Shown here piece by piece: positions 1 to 8,011 of a stretch of 61,518 bases of DNA. The notes beneath the pieces were generated by a model that was not told where the DNA came from, made no database searches, and saw nothing but the letters and a program-made list of their open reading frames with translations. The DNA is from [Chlorobium] sp. 445 (GTDB lineage Bacteria > Bacteroidota > Chlorobiia > Chlorobiales > Thermochlorobacteraceae): NCBI GenBank assembly GCA_002763895.1, contig NSLH01000015.1, positions 1 to 61,518 of the forward strand. The letters run 5' to 3'. Each line of letters opens with the position of its first letter. The first letter of the stretch is position 1. The position numbers and the translations under genes are program-made.

Positions 1-1
1 T

Positions 2-953
2 TGTCACGGTCTTACAGGCTCTGCAGATGCAGATGAGTGGTGGGCGCCACTTTTTGGAGAAGGTCGCGCATTTTGATGCTTCAAAAGATTTTATTGTCGC
101 CAGCAATGTGCTTGGGGGATGTTACGGTACAACAGGCGCCACCAGTCTCAACCCACACACTGGCACATGGTATGGTGCACAGTTTCCGCTTGTTACGATT
201 CGTGATATGGTTGCAGCACAAGCCTTGCTCATTGCTGCACTTGGCATCAAGCAACTCAAGCTCGTGATTGGTGGCTCTATGGGTGGCATGCAAGTCTTGG
301 AGTGGGCTGTGATGTTTCCCGACAAAGTCAAAGCCCTTTGCCCGATTGCTGTCTCTGGTCGGCACTCTGCGTGGTGCATTGCCATTAGCGAAGCCGAACG
401 CCATGCAATTTACGCTGATGCACGCTGGCAGAACGGCAACTACTCACCTGATGATCCACCGATAGCCGGGCTTGCTGCTGCGCGCATGATGGCAATGATT
501 TCCTACCGAAGCAAAGTCAGTTTCGATATCAAATTCTCGCGTGCGCTGCAATCTCCTGATGCCGATATGTTTGCTGTTGAAAGCTATTTGCGCTATCAAG
601 GCAAAAAGTTCATTGAGCGCTTTGATGCAAATACCTACATCACACTCACCAAAGCTATGGATACGCACGACCTTGCACGCGGTCGCGGTGATTACGAACA
701 GATTCTTCGCTCGATTCCACAGCCCACACTTGTCGTTACCATTCCCTCCGACATTCTCTATCTGCCTGAAGAACAAGCTGAACTTGCGCGTTACATTCCT
801 TGCGCTGAACTTGCCACACTTCACTCGCCACATGGACACGATGCATTCCTCATTGATATGGATCAACTCAATGAGCTTGTCGTAGCTTTTCTCAAAAAAC
901 TCGAATCTGGCTATCCTCTGCGCCGCTGCGATGATGACGATCTTGCCTCGTAG
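2..953 (+). CDS. metX: Homoserine O-acetyltransferase MetX, 5' truncated by window edge and frameshifted
   Basis: Transfers an acetyl group from acetyl-CoA to homoserine in methionine synthesis; alpha/beta-hydrolase fold, cytoplasmic. From position 2 the frame reads CHGLTGSADADEWWAPLFG, the expected conserved early MetX segment, but it hits TGA at 74-76. The frame one base later continues with FDASKDFIVASNVLGGCYG and runs to the stop at 951-953. Removing one T from the TTTT at 71-74 joins the two. Nucleophile elbow GGSMGGMQ, acid Asp in PSDILYLP and final His in HSPHGHDAF are visible, so the C-terminal part is intact. The ATG at 27 lies in the wrong frame for the upstream residues and is not a real start. 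The true start lies outside the window. The break is either a base-call error or a real lesion. Confidence 0.93.
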   Translation, partial: VTVLQALQMQMSGGRHFLEKVAHFDASKDFIVASNVLGGCYGTTGATSLNPHTGTWYGAQFPLVTIRDMVAAQALLIAALGIKQLKLVIGGSMGGMQVLEWAVMFPDKVKALCPIAVSGRHSAWCIAISEAERHAIYADARWQNGNYSPDDPPIAGLAAARMMAMISYRSKVSFDIKFSRALQSPDADMFAVESYLRYQGKKFIERFDANTYITLTKAMDTHDLARGRGDYEQILRSIPQPTLVVTIPSDILYLPEEQAELARYIPCAELATLHSPHGHDAFLIDMDQLNELVVAFLKKLESGYPLRRCDDDDLAS

Positions 954-961
954 CACGGGCA

Positions 962-1036
962 TTTCTCACCTGCTCTCTTTTTCTCAAAATGAGAAAATCT
1001 CTTAACTGTCCTTGAATTCTGAGAAAATCTTTCTCA
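962..1036. promoter_or_regulatory. Cluster of five TTTCTCA/TGAGAAA elements forming two dyads
   Basis: The heptamer TTTCTCA or its complement occurs at 962-968, 980-986, 990-996, 1020-1026 and 1030-1036. The copies at 980-996 form one dyad (TTTCTCA-N3-TGAGAAA, extendable to 8 bp arms at 979-997) and those at 1020-1036 form a second dyad of opposite order (TGAGAAA-N3-TTTCTCA). The dyad centres are 40 bp apart, about four helical turns. The cluster lies just after metX and about 420 bp before nrdA. No T-tract follows either hairpin, so a terminator is less likely than a protein-binding site. The regulator is unknown. Confidence 0.45.
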
Positions 1037-1441
1037 AAGTGAAATAGACTTTATTCTGTTATACTTCTTTCAAAAAAATCTTCGAGAAAATTGCGTCGTT
1101 TTTTTGCGATACTCCCTACATGCTCCTAAATTATTGTTATTGTTGCATCACACTACGCTTGCCTGTGCTTTTGATGTTCGGACCACATGCTCACGGCACG
1201 CAGCAGTCTACGTCATTGCAAGCGTCACTAACACAAAGGCATATGACTTGGCTCGTGCTTTGCACGCAGTCGTTTTTTGAAGTCCAATAGGCTTTTGCGG
1301 GAGGCTTTTTTCTTTTTGTTGCTGCGTTATGCTGTTGTTGTAACAAAGTCTGAGACACAGTGCAATAAAGTCAATAAATAATATCGAGTTGATCATGTCG
1401 CCATTTGTGCGGCACCTCAATCATCACATAGCACAAGACCT
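1037..1441. other. Long intergenic region upstream of nrdA, no gene recognised
   Basis: About 400 bp without a convincing coding region. It is T-rich near its start and again around 1305-1320. A 70-codon minus-strand open frame at 1208-1420 has low-complexity content and no recognisable similarity, so I do not call it. The space is available for the nrd promoter. I saw no clear NrdR-type box. Confidence 0.5.
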
Positions 1442-1455
1442 AGGAGGACTTGCTC

Positions 1456-3867
1456 ATGTATGTTGTCAAACGCGATGGTTCGCACGAAGAAGTTAAAATT
1501 GAAAAAATTCTGCATGCAGTCTCACGTGCTTGTCGTGGCATTGAGAATGTGGTTGCACTTGAAATAGCAAAGCGTACTATCAACGGTTTGCATGAAGGGA
1601 GTACTACAGAAGAGCTTGATAATCTTTCAATTGAGACGGCGGTCATGCTGACGGTTGAGGAGCCGAACTATTCGAAAGTTGCGGCGCGCATGCTTGCCGA
1701 GACCATTCGCAAAGAAGCTGGGCGCGATGAAGCCTTCCGTGATTACATCAAAACAGCTGATGAACTTGGCTTGATTGATAGCCGAGTGCGTGTCCTTGCC
1801 GAAGAGGATTTTGAGACGATTGAGTATGCAATTGTCCATGACCGTGACGATTTGTTTGAATACTTTGGCTTGCGAACAATTTATGACCGATACCTTTTGC
1901 GCCACCCCAAAACGCGCAAAGTTATTGAGCGTCCGCAATGGATGTTTATGCGCGTTGCGCTGGGCTTATCGAACAGCATCACGGAAGCCATTGAGTTTTA
2001 CGATATCATCTCGAACTTTCTTTACATGCCCTCGACGCCGACGCTTTTTAATTCAGGCACGCGCCATGCACAGATGAGTTCATGCTACCTTTTGACGATT
2101 GGCGAAGACAGTCTGGAAGGCATCTACAAAGCCTATGCGGATTGTGCGCAGCTCTCGAAGTGGTCGGGCGGCATTGGCATTGATTGGACGCCGGTTCGTG
2201 CGTCAGGTGCGCTCATCAAAGGCACAAACGGTAAATCCAACGGCATTATTCCCTTTCTCAAAGTGATGGATTCGAGTGTTCATGCGGTCAATCAAGGCGG
2301 CAAGCGCAAAGGTGCCGCTGCGATTTATCTTCAGCCCTGGCACGCCGATATTGAAGCTTTCCTTGAACTGCGCAACAACACAGGTGCCGAAGAGCGGCGC
2401 ACGCATAATCTTAACCTTGCACTTTGGGTACCCGACCTTTTTATGAAGCGCGTCGAAGCCGATGCACATTGGTCGCTCTTTTCACCGAGCGATGTGCCCG
2501 AACTTCTGAACACCTACGGCGATGAATTTGAGCGCTGCTATGAGCGCTACGAAGCGGAAGGCAAAGCCATGAAACAAGTCGCTGCACGCGCACTTTACGG
2601 CAGAATGATGCAAACACTTGCCGAAACCGGCAATGGCTGGATGTGCTTCAAAGACACTTCAAACAGACGCTCCGCACAAACCGGCAAGCCGGGCAACATC
2701 ATCCACAGCTCCAACCTTTGCACGGAGATTTTGGAAGTCACCTCACAAGACGAAACTGCCGTCTGCAATCTTGGCAGTGTGAATTTGAGTGCATTTGTGC
2801 ACAGCGATGACACTTTTGATTTCAACGGCTTGCGCAAAGTGGTACGCATTGCCACGAAGTTTTTGGATCGCGTGATTGATATCAATTTCTATCCGACCAA
2901 AGAAGCGGCAGCTTCAAATCGACGCTGGCGACCGGTCGGCTTAGGACTGATGGGCTTGCAAGATGTGTTCTTCAAAATGCGTTTGCCCTTCGATTCACCT
3001 GAAGCTAAAGCGCTCTCGAATCGCATCTCCGAAGTGATTTATTATGAAGCGCTCAGCACCTCCATGAAGTTAGCCGAAGCGTTTGGAGCATTTCCCGCCT
3101 TCAAGGAAACCAAGTATGTCGATGGTAAGCTCGCCGTGCATCTTGCCAAAGATTATGGTATTACGCCAACCTTACACGAAGATTGGGACACACTCGCTGA
3201 AGACATTAAAGTTAAAGGTTTGCGCAATTCGCTGCTCATCGCAATTGCTCCAACGGCGACCATTGCTTCTATTGTTGGCTGCTACGAATGTATTGAGCCG
3301 CAAATCTCAAATCTTTTTAAGCGTGAGACACTCTCGGGCGAGTTTTTACAAATCAACCGCTATCTCGTTGCAGACCTCAAACGCTTAGGGCTTTGGACAC
3401 CACAAATTCGCGCCGCTATCATCGAAGGCGAAGGCTCGATTCAACACATTGAGCAGATTCCTGAAGAAGTGCGCAGGCTCTACAAAACCGTGTGGGAGAT
3501 TTCTCAAAAAGCCTTGATTGATATGGCTTCGGAGCGTTCAGCTTTTATTTGCCAATCGCAATCGCTGAATCTTTTCATGGAATCGCCCACGATCGGCAAG
3601 CTCTCCTCGATGTACATGTATGCTTGGAAAAAAGGCTTGAAGACAACTTACTACCTGCGTTCACGCGCCAAAACGCGCATTCAGAAAACCACGGTTGCCA
3701 GTGCAAAAGACACTTCACCGATTCAGGAAGTTGCCACAGTGCTTGCCAACGCGGTTGCAACTGGTGGATTCAGTTCTGGCAACGGGCATACATTTTCGGA
3801 AAATAACGCTAAAGATGCGGTGTCTTGCTCGCTTGAAAATCCTGATTCATGTGAATCTTGTCAATAA
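1456..3867 (+). CDS. nrdA: Ribonucleoside-diphosphate reductase, class I large (alpha) subunit
   Basis: Reduces ribonucleotides to deoxyribonucleotides with the NrdB radical subunit; cytoplasmic. An ATP-cone allosteric domain begins the protein (MYVVKRDGSHEEVKIEKI). Catalytic features follow in order: Cys in MSSCYLL, the N-x-C-x-E active-site triad in SSNLCTEIL, the partner Cys in VCNLGSVNLS, and the radical-relay tyrosines in KTTYYLRS. The C-terminus ends in CESCQ, the swinging CxxC thiol pair that is re-reduced by thioredoxin or glutaredoxin. Length 803 aa is normal for the family. The ATG at 1456 is preceded by AGGAGG at 1442-1447 and is preferred to the in-frame TTG at 1450. An oxygen-dependent class I enzyme suits an aerobic host. 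nrdB follows after an intervening methyltransferase gene. Confidence 0.97.
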   Translation: MYVVKRDGSHEEVKIEKILHAVSRACRGIENVVALEIAKRTINGLHEGSTTEELDNLSIETAVMLTVEEPNYSKVAARMLAETIRKEAGRDEAFRDYIKTADELGLIDSRVRVLAEEDFETIEYAIVHDRDDLFEYFGLRTIYDRYLLRHPKTRKVIERPQWMFMRVALGLSNSITEAIEFYDIISNFLYMPSTPTLFNSGTRHAQMSSCYLLTIGEDSLEGIYKAYADCAQLSKWSGGIGIDWTPVRASGALIKGTNGKSNGIIPFLKVMDSSVHAVNQGGKRKGAAAIYLQPWHADIEAFLELRNNTGAEERRTHNLNLALWVPDLFMKRVEADAHWSLFSPSDVPELLNTYGDEFERCYERYEAEGKAMKQVAARALYGRMMQTLAETGNGWMCFKDTSNRRSAQTGKPGNIIHSSNLCTEILEVTSQDETAVCNLGSVNLSAFVHSDDTFDFNGLRKVVRIATKFLDRVIDINFYPTKEAAASNRRWRPVGLGLMGLQDVFFKMRLPFDSPEAKALSNRISEVIYYEALSTSMKLAEAFGAFPAFKETKYVDGKLAVHLAKDYGITPTLHEDWDTLAEDIKVKGLRNSLLIAIAPTATIASIVGCYECIEPQISNLFKRETLSGEFLQINRYLVADLKRLGLWTPQIRAAIIEGEGSIQHIEQIPEEVRRLYKTVWEISQKALIDMASERSAFICQSQSLNLFMESPTIGKLSSMYMYAWKKGLKTTYYLRSRAKTRIQKTTVASAKDTSPIQEVATVLANAVATGGFSSGNGHTFSENNAKDAVSCSLENPDSCESCQ

Positions 3868-3927
3868 TTGCAGCACAGCCTTTTCCATTAGGACTTGAGA
3901 AACGCGGTTCAGTGATGCCGATGATTT

Positions 3928-3949
3928 TGTAGCACTTCTGTAGCACTTC
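3928..3949. repeat. 11-bp tandem duplication between nrdA and the methyltransferase gene
   Basis: The unit TGTAGCACTTC occurs twice head to tail (3928-3938 and 3939-3949) in the 143-bp gap between nrdA and the inserted methyltransferase gene. Two copies only; possibly a slippage or insertion scar. No function can be assigned. Confidence 0.6.
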
Positions 3950-4010
3950 ATGATGGCGTTTGTATGCAAGCGGCAGACTGCACGACAAAACATACAGCAA
4001 AATTATTTTT

Positions 4011-5378
4011 ATGTCTCATCATGGTGTGTCATTCAATTCACAAATAGCGGCATCTGAGCTGTCATTCAGAAAGGATTTTGGCATTTTCTTTACGCCTGCT
4101 TGGGTTGTAGATTTTATGATTAGTCTCATTAGCAGTGAAAAATTCAGGAGTCAGCACCTTTCAATCTTGGAGCCAGCTTGCGGTGATGCACAGTTTTTGC
4201 GGGGCTTAAAGCGAAATAAAGTGGCTTTGTACAACAAGGCACAAAAAACTGGCGTTGAAATCAATAAAAGTGTGTATGTGCCTCTTAGAGAAGATGAAAT
4301 TAAGATTGTTTTCGCTGATTTTCTGCTCTGGGAACCCGGTCAAAAATTTGATCTTATTCTGGGTAATCCACCTTACGGTATCCCGAGTTTATCTAAGCAC
4401 TATGCTATCAAGGTAGATGACAGCACAAAAGCAAGGTATAAGCAACTTTTTAGTACATGGTATGGAAAATACAACATCTATGGTGCATTTATTGAAAAAT
4501 CTATTGAGCTACTAAAAGAACAAGGTGAGCTTATTTTTATTACGCCTGCTTCTTTTCTTTTTCTTGATGAGTTTAAGAAGTTGCGTGAATTTCTCGCACG
4601 ACATGGTGAGACAGTTATCATCTACTTAGGTGATAAGGTTTTCAAGCCTGAGGCAGATATTGCTGCTGCTGTCTTGAAGTTTGTGAACCGTAAGAAACAT
4701 GCTGGACATCTTTCACTTGGCGAGTATGTTCATCAAAAAATTATTCCGCACCGACACAAAACAAACTGGCAAGGTGAAATTATCACATTTAGAAGTGCCT
4801 TTACTGATGCTCTAAAAGAGCATTGCAGTTTTTCGCTTGGGGATCTATTTGACGTTCGCATTTCACCACGGACGCCAGAAATCAAGAAAAATTCATACAT
4901 TATTTGCAGTAAAAAGCAAATAGACAAAAATTATTTACCGATTTTAAACAGTCGGAATTTACAAGTCGGTAAAATTATTTATGAACCGCTTACATCGTGC
5001 TGGATTCACAAAAACAAAACAGGCACACTACGAGCTTATTTTAACAAACCGCATATTGTTGTCGGCTTAGGCTTTCGTGGCGAGCGTCAGATTGCTGCAG
5101 CTTTTGATGCACGGGCTTATCCATGGATGGGCGATGTCTATCATCTTATTGCAAAAGAGTGTTTTACTGACATAGAGCTAAGTCCTCAAGATATTGTGCA
5201 GTATCTAAATTCTGCAACTGTTCGCAGGTATATTATGGACACTTTTCGGGAAGTAACTTATCATTTAAGCATAACACAACTCAAGCAGATTCCTTTGCCT
5301 AAAACTTTTAAGGCACTGCAGCAATTGCTGCATCTTTCTCATTGCCATACGTATCACTCTCAATTAACAGTTAGTTAA
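4011..5378 (+). CDS. TaqI-family N6-adenine DNA methyltransferase, apparently orphan
   Basis: S-adenosylmethionine-dependent DNA methyltransferase of the gamma class. Motif X-like GIFFTPAWVVDFMISL and motif I ILEPACGDAQFLRG are followed by ADFLLWEPGQKFDLILGNPP, which contains the catalytic NPPY (motif IV). The layout and wording match recalled M.TaqI (recognition TCGA), which also shares the FSTWYGKYNIYGAF-like and AYPW-like segments and the C-terminal target-recognition domain. The length of 455 aa is slightly above M.TaqI. ATG 4011 is chosen because the residues before it resemble no family member. No partner endonuclease gene is adjacent. It sits between nrdA and nrdB, only 13 bp before nrdB, so it is probably cotranscribed with it. 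Its codon use is more A/T-rich than nrdA, suggesting recent arrival. Target TCGA is inference from homology. Confidence 0.93.
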   Translation: MSHHGVSFNSQIAASELSFRKDFGIFFTPAWVVDFMISLISSEKFRSQHLSILEPACGDAQFLRGLKRNKVALYNKAQKTGVEINKSVYVPLREDEIKIVFADFLLWEPGQKFDLILGNPPYGIPSLSKHYAIKVDDSTKARYKQLFSTWYGKYNIYGAFIEKSIELLKEQGELIFITPASFLFLDEFKKLREFLARHGETVIIYLGDKVFKPEADIAAAVLKFVNRKKHAGHLSLGEYVHQKIIPHRHKTNWQGEIITFRSAFTDALKEHCSFSLGDLFDVRISPRTPEIKKNSYIICSKKQIDKNYLPILNSRNLQVGKIIYEPLTSCWIHKNKTGTLRAYFNKPHIVVGLGFRGERQIAAAFDARAYPWMGDVYHLIAKECFTDIELSPQDIVQYLNSATVRRYIMDTFREVTYHLSITQLKQIPLPKTFKALQQLLHLSHCHTYHSQLTVS

Positions 5379-5391
5379 AAATTAAAAAGCC

Positions 5392-6398
5392 ATGATTTTA
5401 TCACCTGATCTTGATCTGACACTGCGCCCAATGAAATACCCACAATTCTTCAAGCTCTATAAAGATTCTATTAAAAACATTTGGACAACGGATGAACTAG
5501 ATTTTTCACTCGACTATGAGCATTTGCGCGATAAAGTCTCCCCCAAAGAAGCGCATCTGATTAAGCGTCTTGTTGCATTCTTTGCAACAGCTGATAACAT
5601 TGTTGGACATAATCTTGTCCTGAATCTTTACAAGCATGTCAATTCACCTGAATATCGCATGTTCTTAGGCAAGGTTCTTTTTGATGAAATGCAGCATGTT
5701 GAAACTTACCTTTTGCTTGTCGATAGTTACATTCCTGACATTCGCGAGCGACAGGAAGCCTTTGCAGCGTATCAAAATGTGCCGTCCGTAAAACTCAAAG
5801 CTGATTTTTGCTTTAAGTATATGGATTCTATTGAGCATCTTGATAAACTCGACACCGACGAGAAGAAGCGACAATTTTTGGAAAATTTAATATGCTTTGC
5901 AGCATGCATTGAGGGACTATTTTTCTTCGGCTCGTTTGCTTATGTGTATTTTTTGCGTCATCGAGCTTACTGCCTGGTCTTGCTGCTGCTACAAATTGGA
6001 TTTTTCGTGATGAAACGATGCACATTCAAGGTGCCATGGAGGTTGTGCATGTCATTCGCGCTGAATATCCTCATCTTTTCGACAGCGCGCTCGAGAGCCG
6101 CATACATCGCATGCTCGATGAAGCCATTGCGGTTGAAATGAATTTCTGTGACGACTGCTTGCATCACGGCATCACGGGCATCTCGCCATCTATGATGCGT
6201 GATTACTTGGGCTACTGTGCTGACCAACGCTTGGAGCAACTCGGTTATGAAAAAAAGTACAAAACTAAAAATCCATTTCCGTTTATGGTGCTCCAAGATG
6301 TTCAGCCGCTTACGAATTTCTTTGAAAAGCGTGTAACAGAATATCAAAAGGGCTTTGATGCCAGTGCGAAAGCCATTAGCTTTGATGAAGAATTTTAA
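5392..6398 (+). CDS. nrdB: Ribonucleoside-diphosphate reductase, class I small (beta) subunit, frameshifted
   Basis: Di-iron radical-generating subunit of class I ribonucleotide reductase. Metal-ligand segments are visible: ATADNIV (Asp), FDEMQHVETY (Glu and His, with a Tyr seven residues after the Glu, matching the radical tyrosine position of E. coli NrdB), CIEGLFFFG (Glu) and FRDETMH (Glu and His). The reading frame breaks at the T6 run 5949-5954. With one more T the protein reads through AYVYFFASSSLLPGLAAATN into the second half, giving 335 aa, a normal length. As deposited, the first frame runs out of register to a stop at 6139-6141. The Tyr places it with the tyrosyl-radical subclass rather than the Phe-containing class Ic. 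It follows the methyltransferase gene by 13 bp. Confidence 0.95.
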
Positions 6399-6475
6399 GC
6401 ACAGTAAGCCCCTTTAATAGCTGACACCTTGAACTGCCATGCACTTGTTCTTCGAAGGGAATAGCATCAGGCAGT

Positions 6476-7939
6476 TCAGGTATTTTCTGATTCTGTACGA
6501 CCTCGCTTTAGCAGTGCAGCGATTTTTTTTAGGCTCTCGATTTCGTATTCGCTGTGGCGGCCTTGCCTTGTTCTCGTATCAGTTTGTGTGGGCTCAGTTC
6601 GTTGTGATTTTGGTTGTTTCAAATACAGTTGTCTTTGACGCAAGCCATGCTCCACACGGCGACGAAATTCTTCTACAGCAATCAGCAAACTTTCACGCAA
6701 TTTGCTAACATCCCAAGGTTTTTGAATATGCCGAAAAATTTGTCCTTCATTGACCAGACGTACAATATCCTCAAGGTCGGTGTACCCTGTCATTAAAATT
6801 TTTGGCACCAGCGGAGCAATGCGATGGGCTGCAATAAGAAAATCTACACCACTCATGCCGGGCATGCGCTGATCTGAAAGTAATACAGAAATAAGAGCAT
6901 TAGATTCGAGTACATCAAGTGCTGTACGCGCATCATTACAAGCAATCACATTAAATTCATCTGAGAGCAAATCTGTGAGTGCAGTTAGCACGCGCTTTTC
7001 ATCATCCACTACTAAGACTTTTGGTTTTCCACTTCGTCCATAAAACACTTCACGGAAGTTACGTAAGTCTTCTAACTCTTCGTTCATCAACGATAGCGAT
7101 AGCGTTGGCGTTACTGCTTCAGTTGTTTCATTTTTTTCATTTTCACTTTCGGCAAGTGTTTTTTCTAAGAGCGCTATATGCTCATTGAGCTTTGCGAAAA
7201 ATTCTTCTTCAAAACTCTGGTATTTTTCAACTTCTGCAATGGTTTCTGGTTTGAATGTTGCAAAAAACTCTTCTTCAAACGATGCATATTGTTTCTTACT
7301 TTCTTCTGTCTGATTCGATGATGTCTGTGCACTTTGCTGCGTTTTACTTTTATTTACGGACTCTGCATGTGTATCATTTTTTACTATTTTTTCTAATTCG
7401 GTTTGCTCCGCATTCGATGGTGTATGCTCTCTTTGTGATGGTTTATCGTTCGGCTGCATTAACCTCTCGCCTGATTTTGACGCAATTGGCGTAACTGGCT
7501 CTTTTGTCAATGTAGCTTTGTTCTGTTCACGCAGCATGTTTTGGTTTAGCTTTTGCTTGCGTAACACAAAGGATGCTGCAGCAAGAGAAACAATTGATTT
7601 TAGCGTTTCTGGCTGCCATGGTTTGCGTACATAGCGGAAAATTTCTCCCAAATTCACCGAATCTAAGACTGCATCGAGGTCGGTGTATCCTGTCAGAAGA
7701 ATTCGCATCGTGTCTGGGAGAATTTGTTTGATTTGTTTTAGCAAGTCGACTCCCTTCATTGTCGGCATGCGCTGATCGCTAATCACCACTGCTAAATCCG
7801 GGTTTTGTATGGCAAAGTTCAGGGCATCTTCACCACTTCTTGCGGTTATCACAATAAAATCATTATCGAAAAGTTGATGCAATGATTCTAAAATCTGCGG
7901 TTCATCATCGACAATCAACATTTTCAGTTTATTCATCAT
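6476..7939 (-). CDS. Double-receiver response regulator without output domain
   Basis: 487 aa with two CheY-like receiver domains. REC1 (about residues 5-120) has the acidic pair in LIVDDEP, phospho-acceptor Asp in ISDQRMP, Thr in LLTGYTD and Lys in RYVRKPW. REC2 (about 310-425) has LVVDDEK, LLSDQRMPG, LMTGYTD and IQKPWD. The roughly 190-residue linker is charged and contains two copies of an EEEFFA motif. No DNA-binding, HD-GYP or GGDEF domain follows, so output is likely through protein contacts. It is the last gene of a minus-strand group: a homologous double-receiver gene, a histidine kinase, then this gene, starting 72 bp after the kinase. Both receivers look phosphorylatable. Start at tandem ATGs 7939/7936. 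Confidence 0.9.
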   Translation of the reverse strand: MMNKLKMLIVDDEPQILESLHQLFDNDFIVITARSGEDALNFAIQNPDLAVVISDQRMPTMKGVDLLKQIKQILPDTMRILLTGYTDLDAVLDSVNLGEIFRYVRKPWQPETLKSIVSLAAASFVLRKQKLNQNMLREQNKATLTKEPVTPIASKSGERLMQPNDKPSQREHTPSNAEQTELEKIVKNDTHAESVNKSKTQQSAQTSSNQTEESKKQYASFEEEFFATFKPETIAEVEKYQSFEEEFFAKLNEHIALLEKTLAESENEKNETTEAVTPTLSLSLMNEELEDLRNFREVFYGRSGKPKVLVVDDEKRVLTALTDLLSDEFNVIACNDARTALDVLESNALISVLLSDQRMPGMSGVDFLIAAHRIAPLVPKILMTGYTDLEDIVRLVNEGQIFRHIQKPWDVSKLRESLLIAVEEFRRRVEHGLRQRQLYLKQPKSQRTEPTQTDTRTRQGRHSEYEIESLKKIAALLKRGRTESENT

Positions 7940-8011
7940 GCCAGATGCCTTATTTTGGTGATGTGAAGTCTTAAGTCGAGATTTTAATCACGAATATCTT
8001 ACAACATTTCA

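Noticed and set aside
1208-1420. Minus-strand open frame of 70 codons upstream of nrdA
   Set aside because: No recognisable similarity, no convincing ribosome binding site, low-complexity content; likely chance.
954-1455. SAM riboswitch linked to metX
   Set aside because: The region is downstream of metX, and no SAM-I/II-like conserved core could be recognised; the dyads there look like protein sites instead.
4011-5378. Complete TaqI restriction-modification system
   Set aside because: No endonuclease-like frame is present on either side; the neighbours are nrdA and nrdB.
6018-6398. Second half of nrdB as an independent gene starting at ATG 6018
   Set aside because: The residues before this ATG in the same frame (ASSSLLPGLAAATNWIFRDET) are conserved NrdB sequence, so the piece is the continuation of nrdB after a frameshift.
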